Below are positions 35,782-46,185 of a stretch of 64,000 nucleotides of DNA, in pieces. Location: positions 868,001 to 932,000 of the forward strand of contig JBHGNT010000020.1 of NCBI GenBank assembly GCA_043228905.1, given 5' to 3'. The position numbers and the translations under genes are program-made. Under the pieces are notes generated by a model. The model did not search any database. It was not told where the DNA came from and worked only from the letters and a program-made list of their open reading frames with translations. Each line of letters begins with the position of its first letter. Within the stretch, counting starts at the first letter, position 1. The stretch comes from Azolla caroliniana. Its lineage: Eukaryota > Polypodiophyta.

Positions 35782-35853
35782 ATGGTTGTATTCCAACGGT
35801 TTGGATAATTGCCTTCCAAGCAATAAACTCTAGTTCAACTCTCGGCAACTACA
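35782..35853 (+). pseudogene. tRNA-Gly(UCC)-like, acceptor changed
   Basis: 72 nt, TCC. Acceptor ATGGTTG/CAACTAC: pair 4 is G-C instead of C-G and pair 2 is T-A instead of C-G, both compensated, but pair 1 is mismatched. T-stem CTCTAG region damaged. Paralogue of 2428. Confidence 0.55.
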
Positions 35854-36510
35854 CACTATGTTCTTTCAACCACTACTTACTATCGAAAAGAGAAATCTAT
35901 TTGATTCCCTTCAACAATTTCACGTTGTTGGAGAGTTTCATTAGTAGAGTTTAAAAACTCTCCAAGAAATTGAATTCTTATAAATATTTTGTCATAAAAC
36001 GGTTTCTCTAAACTAGTTTCGTTTTTATCTTATAAGAATGTTTGGGTCACCCTTTTCTCGCTCTCATAGAAAAAGGTAAAGATTAAGGACTGAGCTCGTA
36101 TGAGATATTTGTGCGCCTGTAGGCCTAATTTTAGGATATTTTTCTTCAAAGCAATAGACCACGTTTGAACATTCCGCAAACGCACGCTATGTGCTTTAGA
36201 GCAGTACTTCATTTGGACATAGAAAATCTATACGATTTGATTCGAGAATATAACATTGTTGGACGAGTTTCATAGCTAGATTGCAAGAACACGGGAATAG
36301 ATTGAGTTAATCTTATGTTTAAGTCAAAGAAGTTGTTTTTGTGGACATGTTTCATTTGTATGCTAGAAGAAAGTAAGGCTCACTGTTCCTTTGCGCAAGT
36401 AACAATTGGTAAAGGTTAAGGACTCACATTGGTATGCATCTACTCCACAATAATTTTATCTTGTATATTTTTTGTTTGTGATAAAATTTTATTGGAAGCA
36501 GGCTCAAATT

Positions 36511-36582
36511 GTGCTTGTAATTCAACGGTTAGGATAATTGTCATCCAATCAATACACCCCAGTTCAACTCACGGCAAGAACA
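36511..36582 (+). pseudogene. tRNA-Gly(UCC)-like, degraded
   Basis: 72 nt, TCC in loop CATCCAA. Anticodon stem ATTGT/TCAAT. Acceptor 3' strand CAAGAAC and T-stem damaged. Paralogue of 13512; the upstream flank preserves the empty site of the gypsy element. Confidence 0.5.
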
Positions 36583-37449
36583 CACCATGTTATTTCAACC
36601 ATTACTTACTATTGAAAAGAGAAATATATTCAATTCCCTTCGATAATGTCACGTTACTCAACAGTTTCATTAGCAGAGTATCAAAACTCTCCAACAAAAT
36701 GAATTCCTATAAATATTTGGTCACCCTTTCGGTTTCTCAAAACCAATTTCATTTTTATCTTATAAGAATGTTAAGTAACCCTTTGTTCACTCACATAAAA
36801 AAAGGTAAAGATTAAGAACTCAGGTTCATATCAAATATTTGTGTGCCTGTAGCCCAAATTTTAGGATATTTTTCTTGAAAGCAACTCTCCAGCAAATTGA
36901 ATTCCTATAAATATTTGGTCAAAAAACAGTTTCTCAAAACTACTTTCGGTTTTATCTTATAAGAAGGTTAGGGTCGCCTTTTGCTCACTCACAGAAAACA
37001 TGGTAAAGATTAAGGGCTCAGGTTTGATATGACATATATGTGCGCCTTTAGCCCTACAATTAGGATATTTTTCTATAAATCAATAGCCTACATTTCAACA
37101 TTCCGCAAGCACACACTATGTCCTTTAGAGCGGTACTTCAATTGGATAAACAAAATCTATTCGATTTGATTCGAGAATATAAAATTGGTGGATGAGTTTC
37201 ATAACTAGATTGTAAGAACACGAGAACACATTGAATTAATTTGATGTTTAGCTGAAAGAAGCTGTTTTGTTGGACTTGTTTCATTTGTATGCTAGAAGAA
37301 AGTAAGACTCAGTATTTGTTCGCTCAGGTCACAATTGGTAAAGGTTAAGGACTGACATTCATATGCAACTACTCAGAAATAATTTTATCTGGTAAATTTT
37401 TTATTTTTGGTAAAGATCGATTGAATGTAGGTTCAAATTGCATACCATG

Positions 37450-37469
37450 TTCAACTCTCGGCAAGCGCA
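37450..37469 (+). pseudogene. tRNA-Gly 3' fragment
   Basis: Only the T-loop (TTCAACT), the T-stem 3' strand CTCGG and CAAGCGCA remain, after a deletion joining them to 'aaattgcataccatg'. Confidence 0.6.
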
Positions 37470-37549
37470 TACCATGTTATTTCAAGCAATAATTTTATCT
37501 TGTCTATTTTTTGTTTTTGACAAACTTCCATTGGAAGCAACTGGAAATG

Positions 37550-37621
37550 GCACTTGTAGTCCAATGGTTAGGATAATTGCCTTCCAAGCAATAGACCCGA
37601 GTTCAACTCTCTAGAAGCGCA
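37550..37621 (+). pseudogene. tRNA-Gly(UCC)-like, 3' end degraded
   Basis: 72 nt. Anticodon arm perfect (TCC). The T-stem 3' strand and start of the acceptor strand read CTCTA GAAGCGC, breaking several pairs. Confidence 0.55.
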
Positions 37622-38384
37622 TACCATCTTACACACGATCTAAAAGGGAATTCTATTCAAGTCCCTTTGATAATGTTACGTTCTTCGTGGGTTTCATTAG
37701 CAGAGGTTACAGAGTCTCCAACAAATTGAAGTCCTATAAATATTTTCTCCAAAAACTGTTTTAATAAACTAGATTCGTTTTCATCTTATAGGAAACTTAG
37801 GGTTACCTTTTGGTTGCTGACATAGAACATAGAAAATATTAAGGACTCAGGTTTGATATGAGATATTTGTGTGGCTTTAGCTGTACAATTAGGATATTTT
37901 TGTTGAAAGCAATAACTAACGTTTCAATATTCCGCAATCTCAAGCTATGGGCTATAGAGTGGTACTCAAATTGGATAAACAAAATGTATTTCATAGATTC
38001 GAGAATATAAAATTGTTCAATAACTTTCATAACTACATTATAAAATTCTGCAAGCACATGCTATGTCCTTTAGAGCGGTACTTCAATTGGATAAACAAAA
38101 TCTATTCGATTCGATTCGAGAATAGAAATTTGGTGGATGAGTTTCATAACTAGATTGTAAGAACACGAGAACACATTGAATTAATTTGATGTTTAGCTGA
38201 AAGAAGCTGTTTTGTTGGACTTGTTTCATTTGTATGCTAGAAGAAAGTAAGACTCAGTATTTGTTCGCTGAGGTCACAATTGGTAAAGGTTAAGGACTGA
38301 CATTCATATGCAACTACTCAGAAATAATTTTATCTGGTAAATTTTTTATTTTTGGTAAAGATCGATTGAATGTAGGTTCAAATT

Positions 38385-38456
38385 GCGCTTGTAGTCCAAC
38401 GGTTAGGGTAATTGCCTTCCAAGCAATGGACCCAAGTTCAACTCTTGGCAAGCGCA
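38385..38456 (+). tRNA. tRNA-Gly(UCC)-like, compensated T-stem
   Basis: 72 nt. Acceptor and anticodon arm perfect, TCC. T-stem is CCAAG/CTTGG, a fully paired alternative to CCGAG/CTCGG. Both changes are also what deamination of the two CpGs would give. D-arm GGGT. Paralogue of 19863, which has anticodon TTC. Confidence 0.7.
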
Positions 38457-38662
38457 TACCATGTTATTTCAATCACTACTTACAATCTAAAAGAGAAATC
38501 TAGTCAAGTCCCTTCGACAATGGCACGTTCTTCAAGAGTTTCATAAGCAAGGTTTAAGAACTCTACAACAAATTGAATTCCTATAAATATTTAGTCAACA
38601 ATAATTTAATGTTGTAACTTTTTTGTTATTGATAAACTTCCCATTCGAAGTAGGGTCAAATT

Positions 38663-38734
38663 GCGCTTGTAGTCCAACGGTTAGGATAATTGCTTTCCAA
38701 GCAATAGACCCGAGTTCAACTCTTGGCAAGCGCA
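38663..38734 (+). tRNA. tRNA-Gly(UCC)-like, nearly consensus
   Basis: 72 nt. Acceptor and D-arm perfect. Anticodon loop TTTCCAA (position 32 changed), anticodon TCC. T-stem CCGAG/CTTGG with one G-U pair. Folds fully. Confidence 0.75.
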
Positions 38735-39384
38735 TACCATATTATTTCAACCACTACTAACGATCTAAAAGAGAAATCTATTCAAGTCCCTTCGACATTC
38801 TCACGTTCTTCGAGGGTTTTATTAGCAGAGTCTAAAAACTATCCAACAAATTGAATTCCTATAAATATTTAGTCAAAAAACTGTTTCTCTAAACTAGTTT
38901 CGTTTTTATCATGTAAGGGTCACCTTTTGCTCGCTGACATAAAAAATGGTACACATTATGGACTTAGCTTAATATGAGATATTTGTGTGCCTATTGCCCT
39001 ACAATTAGGATATTTTTCTTGAATGCAATAGACCACATTTCAACATTCCGCAAGTGCACGCTATGTGCCTTAGAGCAGTACTTGCATTGGATAAAGAAGT
39101 CTATCCGATTCGATTCGACAATATGACATTGGTCGATGAGTTTGGTAAGTAGATTGTAAGAATATGGGAACAAATTGAATTAATATGATGTTTAGCTCAA
39201 ACAAGCTATTTTTGTAGGCTTGCTTCATTTGTATGCTAGAAGAAAGTAACACTCAATATTCGTTCACTCATGTAACAATTGGTAAAGGTTAAGGACTCAC
39301 ATTAATATGCAACTACTCAAAAATAATTTTATCTTGTATATTTTTTTGTTTTTGATAAACTTCGATCGAATGTAGGTTCAAATT

Positions 39385-39456
39385 GCTCTTGTAGTCCAAC
39401 GATTAGGATAATTGCCTTACAAGCAATAGACCCGAGTTCAACTCTCGGCACGCGGA
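39385..39456 (+). tRNA. tRNA-like copy with anticodon TAC
   Basis: 72 nt. Anticodon loop CTTACAA gives TAC (would read Val GUA). Anticodon stem and T-arm perfect. Acceptor GCTCTTG/CACGCGG is badly paired, so aminoacylation is doubtful. Confidence 0.55.
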
Positions 39457-39526
39457 TACCATGTTAGCCCTACAATTAGGATATTTTTTGTTTTTGATAA
39501 ATTTCCATTCGAGGCAGGGTCAAATT

Positions 39527-39598
39527 GCGCTTATAGTCCAACAGATAGGATAACTACCTTCCAAGAAATAGACCCGAGTTCAACACTCCGCAAGCGCA
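39527..39598 (+). pseudogene. tRNA-Gly(UCC)-like, degraded
   Basis: 72 nt, TCC retained. Anticodon stem ACTAC/GAAAT; T-arm CCGAG/CTCCG with loop TTCAACA. Paralogue of 21708. Confidence 0.5.
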
Positions 39599-40241
39599 CA
39601 CCATGTTATTTCAAAAATTACTCATGATATAAAAGAGAAATCTATTCAAGTCCCTTCGACAATGTAAAGTTCTTCGAGAGTTTCATTAGGAGAGTCTAAA
39701 AACTCTCCAACTAATTGAATTCCTATAAATATTTGGTCAAAAAACGTTTTGTCTAAACTAGTTTCGTTTTTATCTTATAAGAAAGTTAGGGTCACCTTTT
39801 GCCCGCTCACGTAAAACATGGTGAAGATTAAGTACTCAGGTTTGATATGAGATATTTGTGTGTGTTTAGCCCTAAAATTAGGATATTTTTCTTGAAAGCA
39901 ATAGCCCACATTTCAACAATCCACAAGGGCATGATATGTCCTGTAGAGTGGTACTTCAATTGGATAAACAACATCTATTCGATTCGATTTGAGAATATAA
40001 AATTGCTACATGAGTTTGATAACTAGATTGTAAGAACACGAGAACAATTTGAATTAGTTTGATGCTTAGCTCAAACAAACTAATTTTGTGGACTTGTTTC
40101 ATTTGTATGCAAGAAGAAAGTAAGGCTCACTATTTGGTCGCTTAGGTATAGGAGTCACATTTATATGCAGCTACTCAACAATAATTTTATCTCATATATT
40201 TTTTGTTTTTGATAAACTTCTCTTGGAAGCATGTTTAAATT

Positions 40242-40272
40242 TTGCTTGTAGTCCAATGGTTAGGATAATTGA
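40242..40272 (+). pseudogene. tRNA-Gly fragment, 5' half
   Basis: Acceptor 5' strand TTGCTTG and D-arm, then a jump to 'aattaatctgatg'. Same junction as 22423-22452. Confidence 0.6.
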
Positions 40273-40477
40273 ATTAATCTGATGTTTAGCTCAAACAAAT
40301 TGTTTTTGTAGGCTTGCTTCATTATTATGCTAAAAGAAAGTAACGGTCAGTATTCGTGCGCTCATGTAACATTTGGTAAACGTGAAGGACTCACATAGAT
40401 ATGCCATTACTCAACAATAATTTTATCTTGTATATTTTTTATTTTTGACAAATTTCGATTATATGTATGTTCAAATT

Positions 40478-40544
40478 GCACTTGTAGTCCAACGGTTAGG
40501 ATAATTGCAAACAATAGACCCGACTTCAATTCTCGGCAAGCGCA
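40478..40544 (+). pseudogene. tRNA-Gly pseudogene lacking the anticodon
   Basis: 67 nt. Five bases are missing across the anticodon loop (ATTGCAAACAAT). Acceptor GCACTTG/CAAGCGC. Confidence 0.6.
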
Positions 40545-41143
40545 TACCATGTTAGCCCTACAATAAGGATATTTTTTTTGAAAGTAATAGCCCACGTTGT
40601 AATATTCTGCAAGCGTACGTTATGTCCTTTAGAGCGGTACTTCAATTGGATAAACAAAATCTATTCGATTAGATACGAGAATACAGAATTGCTGGAGGAG
40701 TTTCATAACTAGATTGTAATAACACGAGATCTAATTGAATTAATATGATGTTTAGCTTAAACAAGTTGTTATTGTGGACTTGTTTCAGTTGTATGAGAGA
40801 AGAAAGTAAAAGAAGGAATTAGTACTAAAAGAAGTATTAGTACTAAGAGAGTTGAAGAACTCTCGAGAGAAGGAAAGAGTGAGTGAGAGAGAGGGAGAGT
40901 GAGTGAGAGAGAGAGAGTGATGATAAGAAAAGATATATATTATGTGAAGAAAATGTACAGTAGCTAGGAGGCTTAAGACTGGCATTGAAACGATTTGGTT
41001 CGAAATAATGCATTGTGCCTCCTTTTATAGTGTTCTAAGGAATACTCCTGAAGTTTCTAGAATGTTCTAGAGAAATCTAGAATATACATAGATTTTCTAT
41101 AATAAAACATAAATGAAAATAATATTCTACGTATTACAACGTA

Positions 41144-41154
41144 TAGTCTAATGG
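41144..41154 (+). promoter_or_regulatory. Pol III A-box of SINE-like element
   Basis: TAGTCTAATGG fits the A-box consensus. The matching B-box-like sequence GCTTCGAGTCT (9 of 11 positions) lies at 41188-41198, 33 nt downstream, the normal tRNA/SINE spacing. Confidence 0.6.
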
Positions 41155-41420
41155 TCAAGAGCTCGACCCATGTAGCATAAGGTCATGGCTTCGAGTCTTG
41201 CCATATCATGACATCAATCTTCCTATCACCAACTCATTTCCCCCTTTATCACCACCCCCCCTATCATCAAGATCTTCCACCTTAAATCCTTATAGCCTTC
41301 CGTCTATTTACACTCTTATTACACCCCACTCACTATGATTATACTTTCCCTCTTTCTCCTCCCTTCCCCATTCTCAACATCCTATATAAACCACCATTTG
41401 TATTTCCATGACCTTTTGCA

Positions 41421-41445
41421 CTGATGAGCTCTAAGCGAGCGAAAC
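41421..41445 (+). ncRNA. Hammerhead ribozyme core (partial motif)
   Basis: CTGATGA (41421-41427), stem II GCTC/GAGC (41428-41431 with 41437-41440), 5-nt loop TAAGC, then GAAAC (41441-41445). This is the complete conserved core with a perfect 4-bp stem II starting in the canonical G-C pair. I could not assign stems I and III or a cleavage site with confidence. A GTC lies 18 bases further on (41462-41464) but allows only a two- to three-pair stem III. It may be a decayed or dimer-dependent hammerhead of the kind found in plant retrozymes. Confidence 0.55.
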
Positions 41446-41730
41446 TAGTTTGCTGCATAAGGTCTTTCCTTTCATTTTAATGAAAACTTCTTGAGTCTGT
41501 GTGTGTGTGTGTGCGCGCGCGCTTAGAATCTCTTCTTTTACTATTACATTATCTACTATCTCACAAAGTCGCACGCACTCCTTGCTACAACGGAACGGTT
41601 AATAACAGAAAAGGCTCAGTATTTATTCGCACAGGTATAAAACACACATTTATATGCGACTACTCCATAATAATTTTATCTTATATATTTTTTGTTTTCA
41701 ATGAACTTCCATTGTAACCAACTGGAAATG

Positions 41731-41802
41731 GCGCTTGTAGTTCAATTGTTAGGATAATTGCCTTCCAAGCAATAGACCCGAGTTCACCTCTCGGCAAGCG
41801 CA
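41731..41802 (+). tRNA. tRNA-Gly(UCC)-like
   Basis: 72 nt. Acceptor, anticodon arm and T-stem perfect, TCC. D-loop altered (TTCAATTGTTA); T-loop TTCACCT. Confidence 0.7.
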
Positions 41803-42444
41803 TACCATCTTATTTTAACCAGTACTCACAATCTAAAAGAAAAATCTATTCAAGTCCCTTTGATAATGTCATGGTCTTCGAGAGTTTCATTAGCAGAGGT
41901 TAAAAACTCTCCAACAAATTGAAGTCCTATAAATATTTGGTCCAAAAACAGTTTTAATAAACTAGATTAGATTTTATCTTATAAGAAACTTAGGGTCAAC
42001 TTTTGGTCGCTCACATAGATCATAGAAAACATTAAGGACTTAGGTTTGATAAGAGATATTTGTACGGCTTTAGCCCTACAATTACGATATTTTTTTTGAA
42101 AGCAATAACCAACGTTTCAATATTCCGCAAGCGCAAGCTATGTCCTTTAGAGCGGTACACGAATTGGATAAACAAAATGTATTCGATAGATTCGAGAATA
42201 TAAAATTGTTCAATGACTTTCATAAGTAGATTGTAAGAACACGAGATCAAATTGAATTAATCTGATGATTAGCTTACATAGGTTGTTTTTGTGGATTTCT
42301 TTCATTTGTATGCGAGAAGAAAGTCAGGTTCAGTTTTTATTCACACAGGTATGGGACTCCCATAATTATGCGACTACTCAACAATAATTTTATCTTGCGT
42401 ATTTTAAGTTTCTAATAAGCTTCCACTGGAAGTAGATGGAAATT

Positions 42445-42516
42445 GTGCTTGTAGTCCAACGGTTAGGATAATTGTCTTCCAAGCAATAAACCTGAGTTCA
42501 ACTCTCGGCAAGTGCA
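42445..42516 (+). tRNA. tRNA-Gly(UCC)-like
   Basis: 72 nt. Acceptor GTGCTTG/CAAGTGC pairs through two U-G pairs. Anticodon stem ATTGT/GCAAT with a U-G pair, TCC. T-stem CTGAG/CTCGG. Folds with wobbles. Confidence 0.65.
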
Positions 42517-42810
42517 TACCATGTTATTCAACCAGTACTCACGATCTAAAAGAGAAATCTATTCAAGTCCCTTTCATAATGTTACGTTCTTCGAGAGCTT
42601 CGTTACGTTCTTCGAGAGTTTCATTAGAAAAGGTTAAAACGTCTCCGACAAATTGAAGTCCCATAAATATTTGGCCCAAAAACGGTTTTTAGAAACTAGA
42701 TTCGTTTTTATCTTATAAGAGACTCACATTTATATGCGACTACTCAACAATAATTTTATCTTGTGTATTTTTAGTTTTTGATAAACTTCCATTAGAATCA
42801 AGTTAAAATT

Positions 42811-42882
42811 GCGCTTGTAGTCCAACGGTTAGGATAATTGCCTTCCATGCAATATACCCGAGTTCAACTCTCGGCAGGCGCA
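42811..42882 (+). tRNA. tRNA-Gly(UCC)-like
   Basis: 72 nt. Acceptor GCGCTTG/CAGGCGC with one U-G pair; anticodon TCC in loop CTTCCAT; T-arm perfect. Confidence 0.7.
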
Positions 42883-43173
42883 TACCATGTTATTCCAACC
42901 AGTACTCATCTAAAAGAGAAATCTATTCAAGTCACATTCATAATGTTACGTTCTCGAGAGTTTCGTTACGTTCTTCGAGAGTTTCATTAGAAGAGGTTAA
43001 AATGTCTCCACCAAATTGATGTCCCATAAATATTTGGCCCAAAAACCGTTTTTAGAAACTAGATTCGTTTTTATCTTATAAGAGACTCACATTTATATGC
43101 GACTACTCAACAATAAGTTTATCTTGTGTATTTTTTGTTTTTGATAAACTTCCATTAGAATCAGGTTGAAATT

Positions 43174-43245
43174 GCGCTTGGAGTTCAATAGTTAGGATAA
43201 TTGCCTTCCAAGCAATAGCCTTGAGTTCAACTCTCGGCAGGCGCA
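43174..43245 (+). tRNA. tRNA-Gly(UCC)-like, diverged
   Basis: 72 nt. Acceptor GCGCTTG/CAGGCGC, anticodon arm perfect (TCC). D-arm altered (GAGTTCAATAGTTA); T-stem TTGAG/CTCGG with wobbles. Confidence 0.6.
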
Positions 43246-43886
43246 TACCATGTTATTGCAACCAGTACTCACAATCTAAAAGAGAAATCTATTCAACTCC
43301 CGTTCATAATGTCACGTTCTTCGAGAGTTTCATTAGCAAAGGTTAAAAATTCTCCAAAAATTGAAGTGCTATAAATATTTCGTCCAAAGACAATTTTAAT
43401 AAATGTGATTCGTTTTTATCTTATCAGAAACTTGGCCTCACGTTTTGGTCGCTCACATAAAACATAGAAAACATTCAGGACTCAAGTTTGATATGAGATA
43501 TTTGTGCGGCTTTACCCGTACAATTAGAATATTTTTCTTGAAAGGAATCACCAACGTTTCAATATTCCGCACGCGCAAACTATGTCCTGTAGAGCGGTAC
43601 TCGAATTGGATAAACAAAACGTATTCGATAGATTCAAGAATATAAAATTATTCAATCACTTTCATAAGTAGATTGTAAGAACAGGAGATCAAATTGAATT
43701 AATCTGATGATTAGCTTACATATGTTGTTTTTGTGGTATTCTTTCATTTGTTTGCGAGAAGAAAGTATTGTTCACCCTTTATTTGCACAAGTATAGGACT
43801 CCCATAATTATGCGATTACTCAACAATAATATTATCTTGCGTATTTTAAGTTTCTGATAAGCTTCCACTGGAAGTAGATGGAAATT

Positions 43887-43958
43887 GTGCTTGTAGTCCA
43901 ATGGTTATGATATTTGGCTTCCAAGCAATAGACCCGAGTTCAATTCTAACCAAGCGCA
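43887..43958 (+). pseudogene. tRNA-Gly(UCC)-like, degraded
   Basis: 72 nt, TCC. D-stem (TGAT) and anticodon stem (TTTGG/GCAAT) broken. T-stem 3' strand CTAAC. Confidence 0.5.
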
Positions 43959-44690
43959 TACCATGTTATTCAACCATTACTCACGATCTAAAAGAGAAAT
44001 CTATTCAAGTCGCTTTCATAATGTTATGTTCTATGAGTGTTTCGTTACGTTCATCCATAGTTTCAATAGAAGAGGTTAAAATGTCTCCAACAAATTGAAG
44101 TCCCATAAATATGTGGCCCAAAAACCGTTTTTAGAAACTAGATTCGTTTTTATCTTATAAGAGACTCAAATTTATATGGGACTACTAACCAATAAATTTA
44201 TCTTCTGTATTTTATGTTTTTGATAAACTTCCATTAGAATAAGGTTGAAATTGCTTGTAGTCAAAACATAGAAAACATTAAGCAGTCGGGTTTGATATGA
44301 GATATTTGTGCGGCTTTAGCCGTACAATTAGGATATTTTTCTTGAAAGCAATCACCAACATTTCAATATTCCGCAAGCACAACCAATGTCCTTTAGAGCG
44401 GTACTCGAATTGGATAAACAAAATGTATTCGATAGATTCGAGAATATATCGTAATTGAATTACTTTCATAATTAGATTGTAAGAACACGAGATAAAAATG
44501 AATTAATCTATTGATTAGCTTACATAGCTTGGTTTTATGGATTTCTTTCATTTGTATGCGAGAAGAAAGTAATGTTCAGTTTTTATTCACACAGCTATAG
44601 GACTCCCATAATTATGCGACCACCCTACAATAATTTTATCTTCCCTATTTCAAGTTTCTAATAAGCTTCTACTGGAAGTAGATGGAAATT

Positions 44691-44738
44691 GCGCTTGTAG
44701 TCCAACGGTTAGGATAATTGCGCTTGTAGTCCAACGGG
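44691..44738 (+). pseudogene. Chimeric double 5' half of tRNA-Gly
   Basis: The tRNA 5' end (44691-44719) is followed at 'aattg' by a second 5' end (from 44720) that then jumps at 'ccaacgg' to a position about 215 bases beyond a tRNA. Both junctions are at short matches, as in microhomology template switching. Confidence 0.65.
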
Positions 44739-44862
44739 TTTTAGAAACTAGATTCCTTTTTATGTTTTAAGAGACTCACATTTATATGCGACTACACAAC
44801 AATAAATTTATTTTGTGTATTTTATGTTTTTGATAAACTTCCATTAGAATCAAGTTGAAATT

Positions 44863-44934
44863 GCGCTTGTAGTCTAACGGTTAGGGTAATTGCCTTCCAA
44901 GGAATAAACCCGAGTTCAACTCTCGGCATGCGCA
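44863..44934 (+). tRNA. tRNA-Gly(UCC)-like, diverged
   Basis: 72 nt, TCC. T-arm perfect. Acceptor 3' strand CATGCGC and anticodon stem ATTGC/GGAAT each have one mismatch. Confidence 0.6.
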
Positions 44935-45411
44935 TACCATGTTATTGCAACCAGTACTCACGATCTAAAAGAGAAATCTATTCAAGTCCCGTTTATAATG
45001 TCACGTTCTTCGAGAGTTTCATTAGCAGAGGTTAAAAAGTATCCAACAAATTGAAGTCCTATAAATATTTGGTCAAAAAACAGTTTTAATAAAATAGATT
45101 CGTTTTTATCATTTCAGAAACTTAGGGTTACGTTTTGGTCGCTCACATAAAACGTAGAAAACATTAAGGACTCGGATTTGATATGAGATATTTGTACGGC
45201 TTTAGCCGTACAATTAGGATATTTTTCTTGAAAGCAATCACCAACATTTCAATATTCCGCAAGCGCAACCAATGTCCTTTACAGCGGTACTCGAACTGGA
45301 TAAACAAAATGTATTCGATAGGACTCCCGTAAATATGCGACTACCCAATAATAATTTTATCTTCCCTATTTTAAGTTTCTGATAAGCTTCCACTGGAAGT
45401 AGATGGAAATT

Positions 45412-45483
45412 GCGCTTGTAGTCCAACGGTTAGGATAATTTCCTTCCACGAAATAGACTCGACTTCAACTCTCCGCAAGCGCA
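45412..45483 (+). tRNA. tRNA-Gly(UCC)-like, compensated anticodon stem
   Basis: 72 nt, TCC in loop CTTCCAC. Anticodon stem ATTTC/GAAAT: pair 30-40 changed from G-C to T-A on both strands. Acceptor perfect. T-stem TCGAC/CTCCG damaged. Confidence 0.6.
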
Positions 45484-46185
45484 TACAATGTTATTTCAAC
45501 TAGTACTAACGATCCAAAAGAAAAATATATTCAAGTCCGTTCATAATGTTACGTTCTTCCAGAGTTTCATTAGCAGAGGTTAAAATGTCTCCAACAAATT
45601 GAAGTCCCATAAATATTTTGTCCAAAAACGGTTTTAATTAAAATGTCTCCAACAAATTGAAGTCCCATCAATGTTTTGCTCAAAAACGTTTTTAATAAAG
45701 TAGATACGTTTTTATCTTATAAGATACATAGGATCACCTTCTGGTAGCTCACATAAAACGTAGAAAAAACATTAAGGACTCAGGTTCGATATGAGATATT
45801 TGTGTGGCTTTAGCCGTACAATTAGGATATTTTTTCGTGAAAGAAATAACCAACGTTTCAATATTCCGCACGCGCAAACTATGTCCTTTACAGCGGTACT
45901 CTAATTGGATAAACAAAGAGTATTCGATAGATTCGAGAATATAAAATTATTCAATCACTTTCATTAGTAGATTGTAAGAACATGAGATCAAATTGAATTA
46001 ATTTGATGATTAGCTTACATAGGTTGTTTTTGTGGATTTCTTTCATTTGTATGCGAGAAGAAAGTATTGTTCAGTTTTTATTCGCACATGTATAGGACGC
46101 CCATAATTATGCGATTACCCAACAATAATTTTATCTTGCGTATGTTAGGTGTTTGATAAGCTTCCACTGAAACTAGATGGAAATT

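Larger units (their letters stand above)
34125..40808 (+). repeat. tRNA-Gly satellite array, block 6
   Basis: A-type copies at 34314, 35170, 35782, 36511, 37450 (fragment), 37550, 38385, 38663, 39385, 39527, 40242 (fragment) and 40478. The block is a paralogue of blocks 1-4 with their transposons removed. It shares the same tRNA variants in the same order, but has a deletion junction near 36884. Confidence 0.85.
40809..41608 (+). mobile_element. Insertion with SINE-like head and hammerhead core
   Basis: About 800 bp interrupting the array between '...gaagaaagtaa' and 'aaggctcagtattt'. The left 330 bp is GA-rich and AT-rich with no recognised genes. From 41142 there is a tRNA-like Pol III promoter pair, a pyrimidine-rich body, a hammerhead core (41421-41445) and a TG/CG microsatellite (about 41496-41522). 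A 7-bp repeat TACAACG at 41135-41141 and 41586-41592 could be the target duplication of a 444-bp SINE nested in an older insertion. Classification is tentative. Confidence 0.55.

Noticed and set aside
41142-41210. A functional tRNA gene at the SINE-like head
   Set aside because: A- and B-boxes are present but no acceptor or anticodon stem folds convincingly; treated as a SINE promoter.
41496-41522. TG/CG run as a possible Z-DNA or regulatory element
   Set aside because: It is a short microsatellite typical of SINE tails or drift; nothing else supports a function.
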